Shown here piece after piece: positions 8,208 through 16,306 of a stretch of 64,000 nt of DNA (positions within the stretch are counted from its first letter, which is position 1; each line of letters opens with the position of its first letter). A program made the position numbers and the translations under genes. This stretch comes from Hartmannibacter diazotrophicus (lineage in GTDB: Bacteria; Pseudomonadota; Alphaproteobacteria; Rhizobiales; Pleomorphomonadaceae), in NCBI RefSeq assembly GCF_900231165.1, contig NZ_LT960614.1:3411501-3475500 (forward strand), in the 5' to 3' direction. Under the pieces are notes generated by a model that was given only the letters and a program-made list of their open reading frames with translations, was not told the DNA's origin and did not search any database.

Positions 8208-9161
8208 ATGAACATCGAGGTGGGACTGGACGCCATCGCAAAGGCGTCGGAAAAGCTCAGCAACTGGGGCCGCTGGGGCAAGGATGACCACAGCGGCACG
8301 CTCAATTTCGTCACGCAGGACGACATCGTCGCTGCCGGAAAGCTGATCAAGACCGGCAAGGTCTTCGCGCTTGGAATCCCGCTGGACCGGGAGGGCCCGC
8401 AGACAGGCCTCTTCGGTGGCCGGTTCAATCCGATCCATCAGATGCTCGCGACCGGCACGGACGCCGTCACCGGACAGCAGGATGCCAACAAGATCCGCTA
8501 TGCCGACGACACGCTGCACCTTTGCGTGCAGGGCGCAACGCACTGGGACGCGCTCGGACACGTCTTCTATCAGGACAAGGCCTACAACGGTCACGATGCC
8601 AAGCTGATCGATTCGCGCGGGCTCAGCGTTCTCGGAATCGAGCATTCCAAGTCCAGGATGAGCGGCCGCGGCGTTTTGCTCGATATCGCCCGCTTTCGCG
8701 GCGTCGACTGGCTGAAAGACGGCGAGAGCATCTCCAACGACGAGTTGGACGCCTGCGCCAAGGCCCAGGGCGTCGAGATCCGCCGCGCCGATTTCGTCAT
8801 CATCCGCACCGGACAGATGGAACGCTGTCTTGCCGAAGGTGAATGGGGCGGTTACGCGGGCGGCGACGCCCCCGGCGTCAAGTTCGAGAACTGTTACTGG
8901 TGCCACGAGAAAGAGATCGCAGCGATTTGCTCCGACACCTGGGGCGTCGAAGTGCGTCCGAACGAAACGCCGGATGCCAACCAGCCCTGGCACTGGGTGG
9001 TGATTCCCGCGATGGGGCTGTGCATGGGCGAGATTTTCTATGTGAAGGAGCTTGCCGAGGATTGCGCCAGGGACGGCGTCTACGAGTTCTTCTTCTGCGG
9101 ACCGCCGCTCATCATCACGGGTGGAACCGGCTCCCCCATCAATCCCCAGGCCATCAAGTAA
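8208..9161 (+). CDS. Cyclase-family (kynurenine formamidase-like) hydrolase
   Basis: A 317-residue protein of the metal-dependent cyclase/KynB family (PF04199). The metal-binding core is QGATHWDALGHV, with H112, D114 and H118 replacing the more usual HxGTHxDxxxH arrangement closely. SLGIEHSKSRMSGRGVLLDIARFRG-like and GDFVIIRTGQ-like strands typical of the family follow (here in the ranges 135-165 and 185-200). Family members hydrolyse amides or lactones, such as N-formylkynurenine or isatin. A GGGAGG ribosome site precedes ATG 8208. It is transcribed with the CMD-family gene and followed by a strong hairpin. Confidence 0.85.
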   Translation: MNIEVGLDAIAKASEKLSNWGRWGKDDHSGTLNFVTQDDIVAAGKLIKTGKVFALGIPLDREGPQTGLFGGRFNPIHQMLATGTDAVTGQQDANKIRYADDTLHLCVQGATHWDALGHVFYQDKAYNGHDAKLIDSRGLSVLGIEHSKSRMSGRGVLLDIARFRGVDWLKDGESISNDELDACAKAQGVEIRRADFVIIRTGQMERCLAEGEWGGYAGGDAPGVKFENCYWCHEKEIAAICSDTWGVEVRPNETPDANQPWHWVVIPAMGLCMGEIFYVKELAEDCARDGVYEFFFCGPPLIITGGTGSPINPQAIK

Positions 9162-9200
9162 CCGGCAGCGGCCTTGCGGCTTCGCAGACCATGAAATTGC

Positions 9201-9238
9201 CCGCCGCGAACCGGTCCGACATGACCGGCTCGCGGCGG
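9201..9238 (+). terminator. Strong hairpin, likely terminator of the CMD-cyclase operon
   Basis: CCGCCGCGA (9201-9209) pairs with TCGCGGCGG (9230-9238), and CCGGTC (9211-9216) with GACCGG (9223-9228), with one mismatch between the two helices and a six-base loop. It lies 40 bp past the cyclase stop. The T-run is weak (CTTGATGTGTT), so its efficiency is uncertain. Confidence 0.5.
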
Positions 9239-9352
9239 CTTGATGTGTTGGGGTCCGATCGGTCCCGCGACAAAGCGGTCGCTCCGGAGGTTTCCAAGTC
9301 CGTTGCCGATGGTCTAACTATGGCCCCGTGTCGAACCCTGGAAAGCCGAGCG

Positions 9353-10099
9353 ATGTCCGAACGCATTGAGGAAATCGGGATCATTCCCTTCGGCATTGAG
9401 TCCTGGAGCGCGTCCGATCTTCGCGTCAACGAACGGATGAGTGCGCGGCTGACGGTGTCGGCCCCGTTTCCCGTGGCAGCCTTCGAGAGGGGGCGCGCAG
9501 CCACCATCCGGCTCAACAGCGCTATGCTGGGACTGCCCGCCCCGAACCTCATCGACACGGAAAAGACGATCCGTGAGCGGCTGGCTGAATATCTGACACG
9601 GCTGGCCGGTCCATGGAACCCGATTGGCGGTCAGTTTCTCGGTCGCTATCTCGCCTTTCTCGATACCGAAGTGGACCGCCATCGCGGCGAAATCTCCGAC
9701 CGGCTTGCCCCGTTTGGCGGGCTCTACGATCCACGAGACGTGCTCTATTCGGCGCCGGCGCCGCTTCCAAGGGCCTTCGTGCATGCCCCCGCGCCCGACA
9801 CCCGATCGGAACCGGGCGCGATCCGGCCGGAGGATTTCGTGAAGGTGGATTTCGCCTTCCTTGTCGGCGGCAAGACGATCGCAGCGCTTGGGCTGCCATC
9901 ACGCCTCACGCCCGGCACGCTGCGGCGGCTTCAGGAGCGCCTGTCGGCCGCAGGCGTGACGACCGTCTCGTTTGCGGCCAAGGACCTTGGCAGCGAGGAC
10001 GGCGCAGTGTTCCGGGAATTGCTCGGACACGAAGGCCTGCGCTTCTGGAAGGATGAAACACTCCCCATCGCGCCCGGCCGCCCGGAACTGCATTTCTGA
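9353..10099 (+). CDS. Hypothetical protein
   Basis: A 248-residue soluble protein that I do not recognise. It is proline- and charge-rich in the middle (FGGLYDPRDVLYSAPAPLPRAFVHAP) and ends with an alpha/beta-looking segment, VKVDFAFLVGGKTIAALGLPSRLTPGTLRRLQERL (given in part). No signal peptide, membrane span or cysteine motif is apparent. An in-frame ATG at 9320 would give 259 residues; 9353 is chosen because conserved-looking sequence starts there. The reading frame shows strong GC3 bias over its whole length, which supports its being real. It stands alone between the hairpin at 9201-9238 and a convergent oxidoreductase gene. Confidence 0.6.
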   Translation: MSERIEEIGIIPFGIESWSASDLRVNERMSARLTVSAPFPVAAFERGRAATIRLNSAMLGLPAPNLIDTEKTIRERLAEYLTRLAGPWNPIGGQFLGRYLAFLDTEVDRHRGEISDRLAPFGGLYDPRDVLYSAPAPLPRAFVHAPAPDTRSEPGAIRPEDFVKVDFAFLVGGKTIAALGLPSRLTPGTLRRLQERLSAAGVTTVSFAAKDLGSEDGAVFRELLGHEGLRFWKDETLPIAPGRPELHF

Positions 10100-10153
10100 C
10101 GTCGCTTTTGGGAGCTGCAGCCGGCAGCCATAGGCCTTTGCCGCCTGTGGCCT

Positions 10154-11152
10154 TCAACCGTCAAGCTTGACGGCGTTGCCTGTCATGGCCGAGCGGACAA
10201 CGGCCTCCAGAATGGCGATCGTCTGCAGCTTTTCCTCGTCCGGGATCGGATAGGGCCTCCCGCCCGTCGCCGCTTCGGCAAACGCTTCGAGATTTGCCTT
10301 CACGGTATCCGTCCAGTCGAACGTCCATGTGGCCGTGCAGCCATCCTGAAACCGGACCGTCAGGGACGAGTTCCCCACCGTGTCCGGGTGGGTCTCGTTG
10401 CGAAATTCCACCCAGGCCCTGGTGCCGAAAACCGCAAAATGCAGATAAAGCGGCGTTGCCAGCGTCGCATTGAGATAGGTGAGCGGACCTGACTTGTGGC
10501 GACAGATCACCGACACCACGTCGCCGTTCTCGCCGTCCAGGACGCGATGCGCCGTCGCGGCATAGACGCTCTCTGCCGGACCGAACAGGTTGACGAAGGC
10601 GTCGGTCAAGTGAATGCCCATGGCGGTCATGCCCGCGGCGGGCGATTCCACGGCAGACCGTCTCCAGTCGGTTGCCGGCACATTGACCAGCTTGTCGTGG
10701 CTGAATGCTGCCTCCGCATGCATGATCGTGCCGAGTTCGTCATTCGCGACCATCCAGCGCAGTTCGATCATCGCAAGCTCGAAGCGCCGCTCGTGGCCGA
10801 CACCGAGGATGACGCCCGCCTCTCGGCATGCCGCGATCATCGCCTCGGCATCTTCCAGCGTCAGCGCCAGCGGCTTTTCGCAAAAGACATGCTTGCCTGC
10901 ACGCGCCGCCGCCTCGACCTGTGCGCGATGAAGGCTGTTTGGCGTCGTCAGGATGATGGCATCGATTTCCGGATCGGCGAGCACATCGTCATAGCTGCAT
11001 CCGAGCGCGATCCCGTTCTCGGCGGCAAGTTCCGCATGCGGCCCGGTGCTGAGTTCGACTGCCCTGACGATCCGCAGCTTCTGCGAATCCTTCATGCGGC
11101 CGACGATCGTCTTGCCCCACCATCCAAGACCGAGGATCGCGGCTCTCAGCAT
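10154..11152 (-). CDS. Gfo/Idh/MocA-family oxidoreductase
   Basis: A 332-residue NAD(P)-dependent dehydrogenase. The nucleotide loop is GLGWWGK (8-14) and the catalytic CEKPLALT motif places Lys93 at the usual position. HERRFELAMIELR and the AGMTAMGIHLTDAFVNLFG segment belong to the C-terminal alpha/beta substrate domain. The family oxidises hydroxyl groups of sugars, inositols and related compounds. It follows the HisD-like dehydrogenase gene on the same strand after a 56-bp gap, so the two may oxidise one polyol-like substrate in succession. Confidence 0.9.
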   Translation of the reverse strand: MLRAAILGLGWWGKTIVGRMKDSQKLRIVRAVELSTGPHAELAAENGIALGCSYDDVLADPEIDAIILTTPNSLHRAQVEAAARAGKHVFCEKPLALTLEDAEAMIAACREAGVILGVGHERRFELAMIELRWMVANDELGTIMHAEAAFSHDKLVNVPATDWRRSAVESPAAGMTAMGIHLTDAFVNLFGPAESVYAATAHRVLDGENGDVVSVICRHKSGPLTYLNATLATPLYLHFAVFGTRAWVEFRNETHPDTVGNSSLTVRFQDGCTATWTFDWTDTVKANLEAFAEAATGGRPYPIPDEEKLQTIAILEAVVRSAMTGNAVKLDG

Positions 11153-11208
11153 CTCTTGCCTCCCCCTGCCCCGAAATGCGGCTGTTCCATCAGAACGGGA
11201 TGGCGGTG

Positions 11209-12525
11209 TCAGCCGACCTTGGCCGTCGGCACGGCATAGTCGACATTGCGCCCGCCATACCGCCGCACGCGGACGTTGGCCTGCTCGGCATGACCGAGGA
11301 ACCCCTCGAGCGCACAGAGACGAGAGCAGTAGTCGCCGATCAGCGCGCTGGCGGCGTCCGTCGTCACCTTCTGGTAGGTGCAGGTCTTCAGGAACTTGCC
11401 GACCCAGAGCCCACCCGTGTAGCGCGCGGCCTTGCGCGTCGGCAGGGTGTGGTTCGTCCCGATCACCTTGTCGCCATAGGCGACGTTCGTCCGGGGCCCG
11501 AGGAAGAGAGCGCCGTAATTCTTCATTCTGGCCAGAAAGAAGTCCGGATCGGCGGTCATCACCTGCACGTGCTCGGAGGCAATTCGGTCGGCCTCCGCGA
11601 CCATTTCCTCGTCATCGTCACAGACGATGACTTCGCCGAAATCGTTCCAGGACTGCGATGCGATGTCCGCCGTGGGCAAAATGCGGAGCAGACGCTCCAC
11701 CTCGGCCATCGTCTCGCGTGCAAGCTTTTCCGACGTCGTGAGGAGTATGGCGGGTGATGTCGGCCCATGCTCGGCCTGGCCCAGAAGATCGGTGGCGCAG
11801 ATCTCGGCGTCGACCGTCTCGTCCGCGATCACCAGCGTTTCCGTCGGCCCGGCGAAAAGATCGATCCCGACCCGGCCGAAAAGTTGGCGCTTGGCTTCGG
11901 CGACATAGGCGTTGCCGGGGCCGACGAGCATGTCGACCGGCGCGATCGTCTCGGTTCCGATGGCCATGGCCGCGACCGCCTGCACACCGCCGAGAACAAG
12001 GATTTCGTCGGCTCCGCCAAGATGCATCGCGGCAACGATGGCCGGATGCGGACCGTTTCGAAATGGCGGGGCAGCCGCGACGACGCTGCGAACGCCGGCG
12101 ACCTTGGCCGTGACGACGCTCATATGGGCGGATGCCACCATCGGGTATTTGCCGCCCGGGACATAGCAGCCGACCCTGTCGACCGGCACGTTCTTGTGCC
12201 CCAAAATGACGCCGGGCATTGTTTCGACCTCAAGGTCGGTGATGCAGGCGCGCTGCTTTTCGGCAAAGTTGCGCACCTGGGTTTGCGCAAAGCGGATATC
12301 GTCGAGGTCGGCCTTGGAGACCGTCGAAAGAGCAGCCTCGATGTCCTGGTCGCTGAGGAGGAAGCTTTCGGGAGCCCAGTTGTCGAACTGCTGCGAATAG
12401 CCGCGCACGGCGGCGTCGCCGCCCTGTTCGATCTCTTGAAGGATCTGCTCGACTGTGGCGCGAACCTTGACGTCCGCATCGGCGCGTTCGGCGGCCGAGC
12501 GGGCCGTCTTGAGATTGCGTGCCAT
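11209..12525 (-). CDS. Histidinol dehydrogenase-family protein (HisD/HpsN-like)
   Basis: A 438-residue zinc- and NAD-dependent alcohol dehydrogenase of the HisD family. Conserved blocks are [17 protein letters not shown], the NAD-site region [31 protein letters not shown] (given in part), AEHGPTSPA with a zinc-ligand His, ASEHVQV with the catalytic Glu-His pair, and GTNHTLPT. Genuine HisD belongs with other his genes; none are here. The protein more closely resembles the branch containing sulfopropanediol 3-dehydrogenase (HpsN), so a catabolic four-electron oxidation of an alcohol to an acid is likely. A TTGACA promoter with an operator box lies about 100 bp upstream, and a TetR gene is divergent. 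Confidence 0.85.
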   Translation of the reverse strand: MARNLKTARSAAERADADVKVRATVEQILQEIEQGGDAAVRGYSQQFDNWAPESFLLSDQDIEAALSTVSKADLDDIRFAQTQVRNFAEKQRACITDLEVETMPGVILGHKNVPVDRVGCYVPGGKYPMVASAHMSVVTAKVAGVRSVVAAAPPFRNGPHPAIVAAMHLGGADEILVLGGVQAVAAMAIGTETIAPVDMLVGPGNAYVAEAKRQLFGRVGIDLFAGPTETLVIADETVDAEICATDLLGQAEHGPTSPAILLTTSEKLARETMAEVERLLRILPTADIASQSWNDFGEVIVCDDDEEMVAEADRIASEHVQVMTADPDFFLARMKNYGALFLGPRTNVAYGDKVIGTNHTLPTRKAARYTGGLWVGKFLKTCTYQKVTTDAASALIGDYCSRLCALEGFLGHAEQANVRVRRYGGRNVDYAVPTAKVG

Positions 12526-12622
12526 GGTGATGCTCCTCCCGAGCCGGCCTTGCGCTGGCCCTGCCTGCAGCCGCGATTTGATCCCGCTCCAACAGGAAGG
12601 CGGGTTCGTGCAGCTTGATTTT

Positions 12623-12661
12623 ATTTATCGATTGATAATCTATGCACTCGAGCCCTGTCAA
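12623..12661 (-). promoter_or_regulatory. Promoter and operator of the HisD-like operon
   Basis: Read on the minus strand, TTGACA (12661-12656) is followed after 17-18 bases by a TTATCA/TATCAA -10 region. The dyad TTATC-GATT-GATAA (12625-12638) overlaps the -10, within the plus-strand box ATTTATCGATTGATAATC (12623-12640). This matches the box at 7557-7574 in 14 of 18 positions. The rest of the 12526-12953 gap shows nothing else I can name. Confidence 0.55.
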
Positions 12662-12953
12662 GTCGGCCGACGGACGTAGGGATCGCGACTTTTCCGGCAG
12701 ACACGGCAGTGTTCCCGGCAATCATGTCAGTGTCCTTGTCGGCTTCAAACGGTGGCTGATCGCTCGTTCGCCAATATCGCGATCCGGCCGCCAAGGACAC
12801 GCGACGGCTTGGTGGCCTTTTCCTTAAACTTGTTGCCTTCTAAGCCTAGTTGAACAACGAATGAGGGGAACACCGGAGACGCCGCGACGACAGATGTCGG
12901 CGCATATTGACAGGGTTCCGGCAGCCGAAGATGCAGCAGTAAAGTGGGTGACG

Positions 12954-13670
12954 ATGGGGGTTCGCGAAAACAAGCCGGTCGAAAGCAAGACGGAGGACGC
13001 CACGCCAGCGCGCCGACGGACCCGAATCAAGCCGGAAGAACGCTACCGGGAATTTGTCCGCAAGGCGGTCGCCCTGTTTGCGGAAGTCGGCTTCGGCGCA
13101 GGAACGAGAGAGCTTGCCCAGAGGCTTGGCGTCACCCAACCTCTCCTTTACCGGTATTTTCCCAGCAAGGACGACCTCATCGCCGCCGTCTATCGCGAGA
13201 TCTATGAAAACCGCTGGAAGCCGGAATGGCGCGTGATGCTGGAAGACGACGCCGTTCCCATCCGTGACCGCATGATTGCCTTTTATGAAGATTACACCGC
13301 GACGATCTTCATGCCGGAATGGTTGCGCATCTATCTTTTCGCTGGCTTGCGCGGCGTCGATATCAACAAGCGCTATATGGCAACGCTGGAACGGGAAATC
13401 CTGATCCCGATCGCCCGCGCAACCCGCCGCAGCTTCGACGTGCCCGACCACGTTCCCCTGCATGCCGAAGAAACCGAGTTGTTCTGGCATCTTCACAGCG
13501 GCATTTTCTATTACGGAATTCGGGAGATCGTCTACATGATGGAGATGCCGGTCGACCGCGGGACGATGATCCGCAATTCGGTGGACATTTTCCTCAAGGG
13601 CGCCGAGCAGATCCTTCCCCGAATGTCTTACGAAAATACATGCAGTTCCGGCGCGAGCACGGAAGGCTGA
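12954..13670 (+). CDS. TetR-family transcriptional regulator
   Basis: A 238-residue regulator. Residues about 25-75 form the TetR helix-turn-helix: YREFVRKAVALFAEVGFGAGTRELAQRLGVTQPLLYRYFPSKDDLIAAV (shown only in part), with the canonical GVTQPLLYRYFPSKDDL ending. The remainder is the ligand-binding helical domain. The frame is open to 12861, but ATG 12954 begins just ahead of the basic linker and gives a normal length. It is divergent from the HisD-like/MocA operon and is the most likely reader of the ATTTATCGA box there and at 7557, which is an inference. Confidence 0.88.
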   Translation: MGVRENKPVESKTEDATPARRRTRIKPEERYREFVRKAVALFAEVGFGAGTRELAQRLGVTQPLLYRYFPSKDDLIAAVYREIYENRWKPEWRVMLEDDAVPIRDRMIAFYEDYTATIFMPEWLRIYLFAGLRGVDINKRYMATLEREILIPIARATRRSFDVPDHVPLHAEETELFWHLHSGIFYYGIREIVYMMEMPVDRGTMIRNSVDIFLKGAEQILPRMSYENTCSSGASTEG

Positions 13671-13750
13671 GGCCAGCGACCGCAACCTGTGGAATTTTCG
13701 GTTTCGGCGCACGTTGGCACGTCGGCGACCGAACTCCATAATCCCCATCA

Positions 13751-13780
13751 TATTCGAACATTTTAATGTTGATTGAACGT
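13751..13780 (+). promoter_or_regulatory. Candidate GntR operator (TTCGAACA box)
   Basis: ATTCGAACAT (13752-13761) is centred on the palindrome TTCGAA and followed by AT-rich DNA and a partial second copy (GATTGAACG). It lies about 130 bp upstream of the GntR gene at 13889. The same core recurs as a perfect palindrome at 14941-14950, upstream of the LVIVD gene, suggesting autoregulation plus a target. Confidence 0.4.
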
Positions 13781-13888
13781 TGGGCGCCGACAATGCTATA
13801 AGCAGTTGTGAAGCGTGCGCCATGCGGCTCGGACACCGTCCGATGACGGCGCGCTCGCCGTGGCAATGAGCAATGGTAGGAAACGTTC

Positions 13889-14632
13889 GTGTCCCTTCAG
13901 TTTTCGTCGGCCAACGTTCGTCGTGAAAGCGACGTCAGCACCCTCGGGACGGAGGTGTATTCCCGGCTGCGCAACGACCTCATTGCCGGCTATCTGCAAC
14001 CGGGAGAGCGGCTTCGGTTCCGCCAGCTCAGCGCAACTTATGGTGTCGGCATCGCGCCTCTTCGCGAAGCCCTGTCGCGGCTGATTTCCGATCACCTTGT
14101 CATCTTCGAGGGGCACCGGGGCTATTCGGTGGCGCCGCTTTCGTTGGATGACCTTTATGACCTCTGCTCGCTGAGGACCGAACTCAGCTGCAAGGCGCTG
14201 AGAAAATCGATCCAGCACGGCGATACCGCGTGGGAGGCCGAAATCGTTGCCTCCCTGCATCTGCTGGAACGAACCCCCTTCCCTGGCGAGACGGCCGACC
14301 GCGAGACCATCGACGAATGGGAAAGCCGCCATGACCGTTTCCATCGCGCGCTGATTGCCCACTGCGGATCGCCGCGACTGCTGCATTTCTGCAATGTCCT
14401 GTCCGACCATTTCCAGCGCTATCGCCGAGCCGTGGTCGTACGCGTGTCCAAATCGGCCGCGCTGATGGAAAGAGTGCGCGAGCAGCACCGCGAAGTCGCC
14501 GAAGCGGCGATTGCGCGCGACACTGAGCTTGCCGTCGCCGCTCTGGCCAGGCATTTCGAGGGCAGCGTCGAAATCGTCGCGCAGAACTACCAGACAATTT
14601 CCAAGAACATTTCGGGCGGGAAATCAGCTTGA
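13889..14632 (+). CDS. GntR-family regulator, FCD subfamily
   Basis: A 247-residue regulator. The N-terminal winged helix includes YSRLRNDLIAGYLQPGERLRFRQL and GVGIAPLREALSRLISDHLV (each about 20 residues, abbreviated), typical of FadR/GntR proteins. The C-terminal FCD domain carries the metal-type positions in LRTELSCKAL, WESRHDRFHRALIAHCG and HREVAEAAIARD. FCD regulators sense small organic acids. GTG 13889 is used as the start, as ATG alternatives in frame are missing. It is followed by a 445-bp gap and the LVIVD-CobW pair, its probable target. Confidence 0.9.
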   Translation: MSLQFSSANVRRESDVSTLGTEVYSRLRNDLIAGYLQPGERLRFRQLSATYGVGIAPLREALSRLISDHLVIFEGHRGYSVAPLSLDDLYDLCSLRTELSCKALRKSIQHGDTAWEAEIVASLHLLERTPFPGETADRETIDEWESRHDRFHRALIAHCGSPRLLHFCNVLSDHFQRYRRAVVVRVSKSAALMERVREQHREVAEAAIARDTELAVAALARHFEGSVEIVAQNYQTISKNISGGKSA

Positions 14633-14669
14633 AGCATCCAGCCAAAAACAGGATGCACAAACAAAGCAA

Positions 14670-14711
14670 TAGAGCGATCGTGCTGACTTGTAAGTTCGGC
14701 ACGGTGCTCTA
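14670..14711. terminator. Interrupted hairpin after the GntR gene
   Basis: TAGAGC (14670-14675) pairs with GCTCTA (14706-14711), and inside it GTGC (14680-14683) pairs with GCAC (14699-14702). It lies 37 bp after the GntR stop. There is no T-run, so it may be a processing site or a degenerate intergenic palindromic repeat rather than a terminator. Apart from this hairpin and the box at 14941, nothing recognisable was found in 14633-15077. Confidence 0.35.
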
Positions 14712-14940
14712 GCCCGGACGATACAAACATCGACCGGTGTGACGGCATGACAGGCGGAACCGCCTTCATGCGCCTTGTTCGTTTGGGCGCCGAGACTGCC
14801 TGTCCGGTGCTTGCCGAGCACGAATTGCCCTCACGGTCCCTGCATTCGTCGCAGTGACCGGGCCGCAGGCGCAACTCCAATTTCCTTCAAGGCATTGAAT
14901 ATGCTGCCAACGGCGGCCGAAATGCATTGACTCCCCGATA

Positions 14941-14950
14941 TGTTCGAACA
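14941..14950. promoter_or_regulatory. Palindromic operator candidate TGTTCGAACA
   Basis: A perfect 10-bp palindrome in an AT-rich patch (GATATGTTCGAACAATAATC, 14937-14956), about 130 bp before the LVIVD gene. Its core matches the box upstream of the adjacent GntR gene at 13752-13761. Two copies flanking one regulator make it a candidate GntR/FCD site. Confidence 0.45.
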
Positions 14951-15077
14951 ATAATCAAATAGCGCAACAAACATCAAACTGCCGAACAAACCGGCGCCGC
15001 GCGATTCCAGCGAAGAATTTTCGGTCGCGAGAACGGCATCTGCCTCGATGCCATCCGCTGCGGCTGGCATCAGGAGA

Positions 15078-16295
15078 ATGACATTGAAGATCGACCACAT
15101 TCATGGCCTGCGTCTGATCGGGCACGATCCGCTTCTGGGTTATGGAGGTATCGGCGAGGGAATGTCGTTGCAGGCGGCACCGGATGGTCGCCGTATCATG
15201 TGGCTGGCGCACGAAGGTCCGCCGAAGAATTTTACGGGCGTCGACGTCACGGACCCCAGGAACCCGCGCGTCATCGTGCAGACCGATCTGCCGCACGGGC
15301 GGGTGAGGTCCAACTCCCTGGAGACCTGCGGCAGCCTGATGGCTGTCGCCTATCAAACGCTTGAGCCGGGCCTTACGCCGGCCGGCATCGAGATCTTCGA
15401 CATCTCCGTTCCGGAAACGCCACGTTCGATCAGCTTCTTCGATTGCTCCGGCCCGCACTCGCGCGGCGTTCACCAGGTGTGGTTCGTCGATGGGGAATAC
15501 ATCCATTGCGCTGCCGGCGCGGCCGATTTCACGCCCCGCAACCAGCTTGACGACCAGCCATACCGCATCATCGATGTCCGCGATCCGACCAAGCCGCGCG
15601 AAGTGGGACGCTGGTGGAAGCCGGGGACGGCCGAGGGCGACGACGCCCCCGCCCCCGAACGCCTGCCGATCGACAGCGGCGTTCGCGCTCACAACACCAA
15701 TGTCTACCCCGCCCGGCCCGACCGCTGCTATCTCGGCTATATCGATGGCGGCGGCTATATCCTGGACATCGCGGACAAGTCGTCGCCGAAGGTGATTTCG
15801 CAGTTCAATCCGAATCCGCCCTTCCCCGGCTTCACCCACACGGTGATGCCGCTTTTCAGCCGCGACCTGCTGGTCGTGACGCACGAGTGCGTCCTGGACG
15901 ACGGCGCGGACTGGCCCAAGCTCACCTGGCTGGTCGACGCGCGCCGGGAAGACAATCTCGTTCCGCTCAGCGTCCTGCCGATGCCTCCGGTCGAGGAATA
16001 CGGGCGCAAGGGCGGGCGCTACGGCTGCCACAACGTGCACGAAAATCCGCCCCGGGAAACGGCGCTGCAATCCGACACGCTGATCTTCTCGACGCTCTTC
16101 AACGGCGGCGTCAGGGTGCACGACGTCTCCGATCCGCTGCAGCCCAAGGAAGTGGCCGCATTCGTGCCCGGCGCGCCGGAGGGATCACGCGTGCCGGCCT
16201 GCCAGATCAACGACGTTTATGTCGATGAGAACGGGATCGTCTATGCGGTGGACCGGCATACCGGCGGCCTTTACGTCCTGGAACTGGAAATCTGA
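15078..16295 (+). CDS. LVIVD-repeat beta-propeller protein
   Basis: A 405-residue protein built of repeats such as GVDVTDPRNPRVIVQ, GIEIFDISVPETPRSISFF, IIDVRDPTKPREVGRWW and VHDVSDPLQPKEVAAF. These are the DxxDPxxPxxV pattern of LVIVD propellers. No signal peptide is present, so it is probably cytoplasmic. The start is ambiguous: AGGAG (15072-15076) is only one base from ATG 15078 but seven bases from the in-frame TTG 15084, so TTG may be used. The CobW-type gene follows after 11 bases, pointing to an operon. Function is unknown; homologues occur near catabolic genes and some are metal-associated. Confidence 0.8.
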   Translation: MTLKIDHIHGLRLIGHDPLLGYGGIGEGMSLQAAPDGRRIMWLAHEGPPKNFTGVDVTDPRNPRVIVQTDLPHGRVRSNSLETCGSLMAVAYQTLEPGLTPAGIEIFDISVPETPRSISFFDCSGPHSRGVHQVWFVDGEYIHCAAGAADFTPRNQLDDQPYRIIDVRDPTKPREVGRWWKPGTAEGDDAPAPERLPIDSGVRAHNTNVYPARPDRCYLGYIDGGGYILDIADKSSPKVISQFNPNPPFPGFTHTVMPLFSRDLLVVTHECVLDDGADWPKLTWLVDARREDNLVPLSVLPMPPVEEYGRKGGRYGCHNVHENPPRETALQSDTLIFSTLFNGGVRVHDVSDPLQPKEVAAFVPGAPEGSRVPACQINDVYVDENGIVYAVDRHTGGLYVLELEI

Positions 16296-16306
16296 CGGAC
16301 CGGCCG

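Noticed and set aside
14831-15100. 89-codon minus-strand frame in the GntR-LVIVD gap
   Set aside because: It starts inside the LVIVD coding sequence, has no ribosome site, and overlaps the candidate operator; insufficient support.
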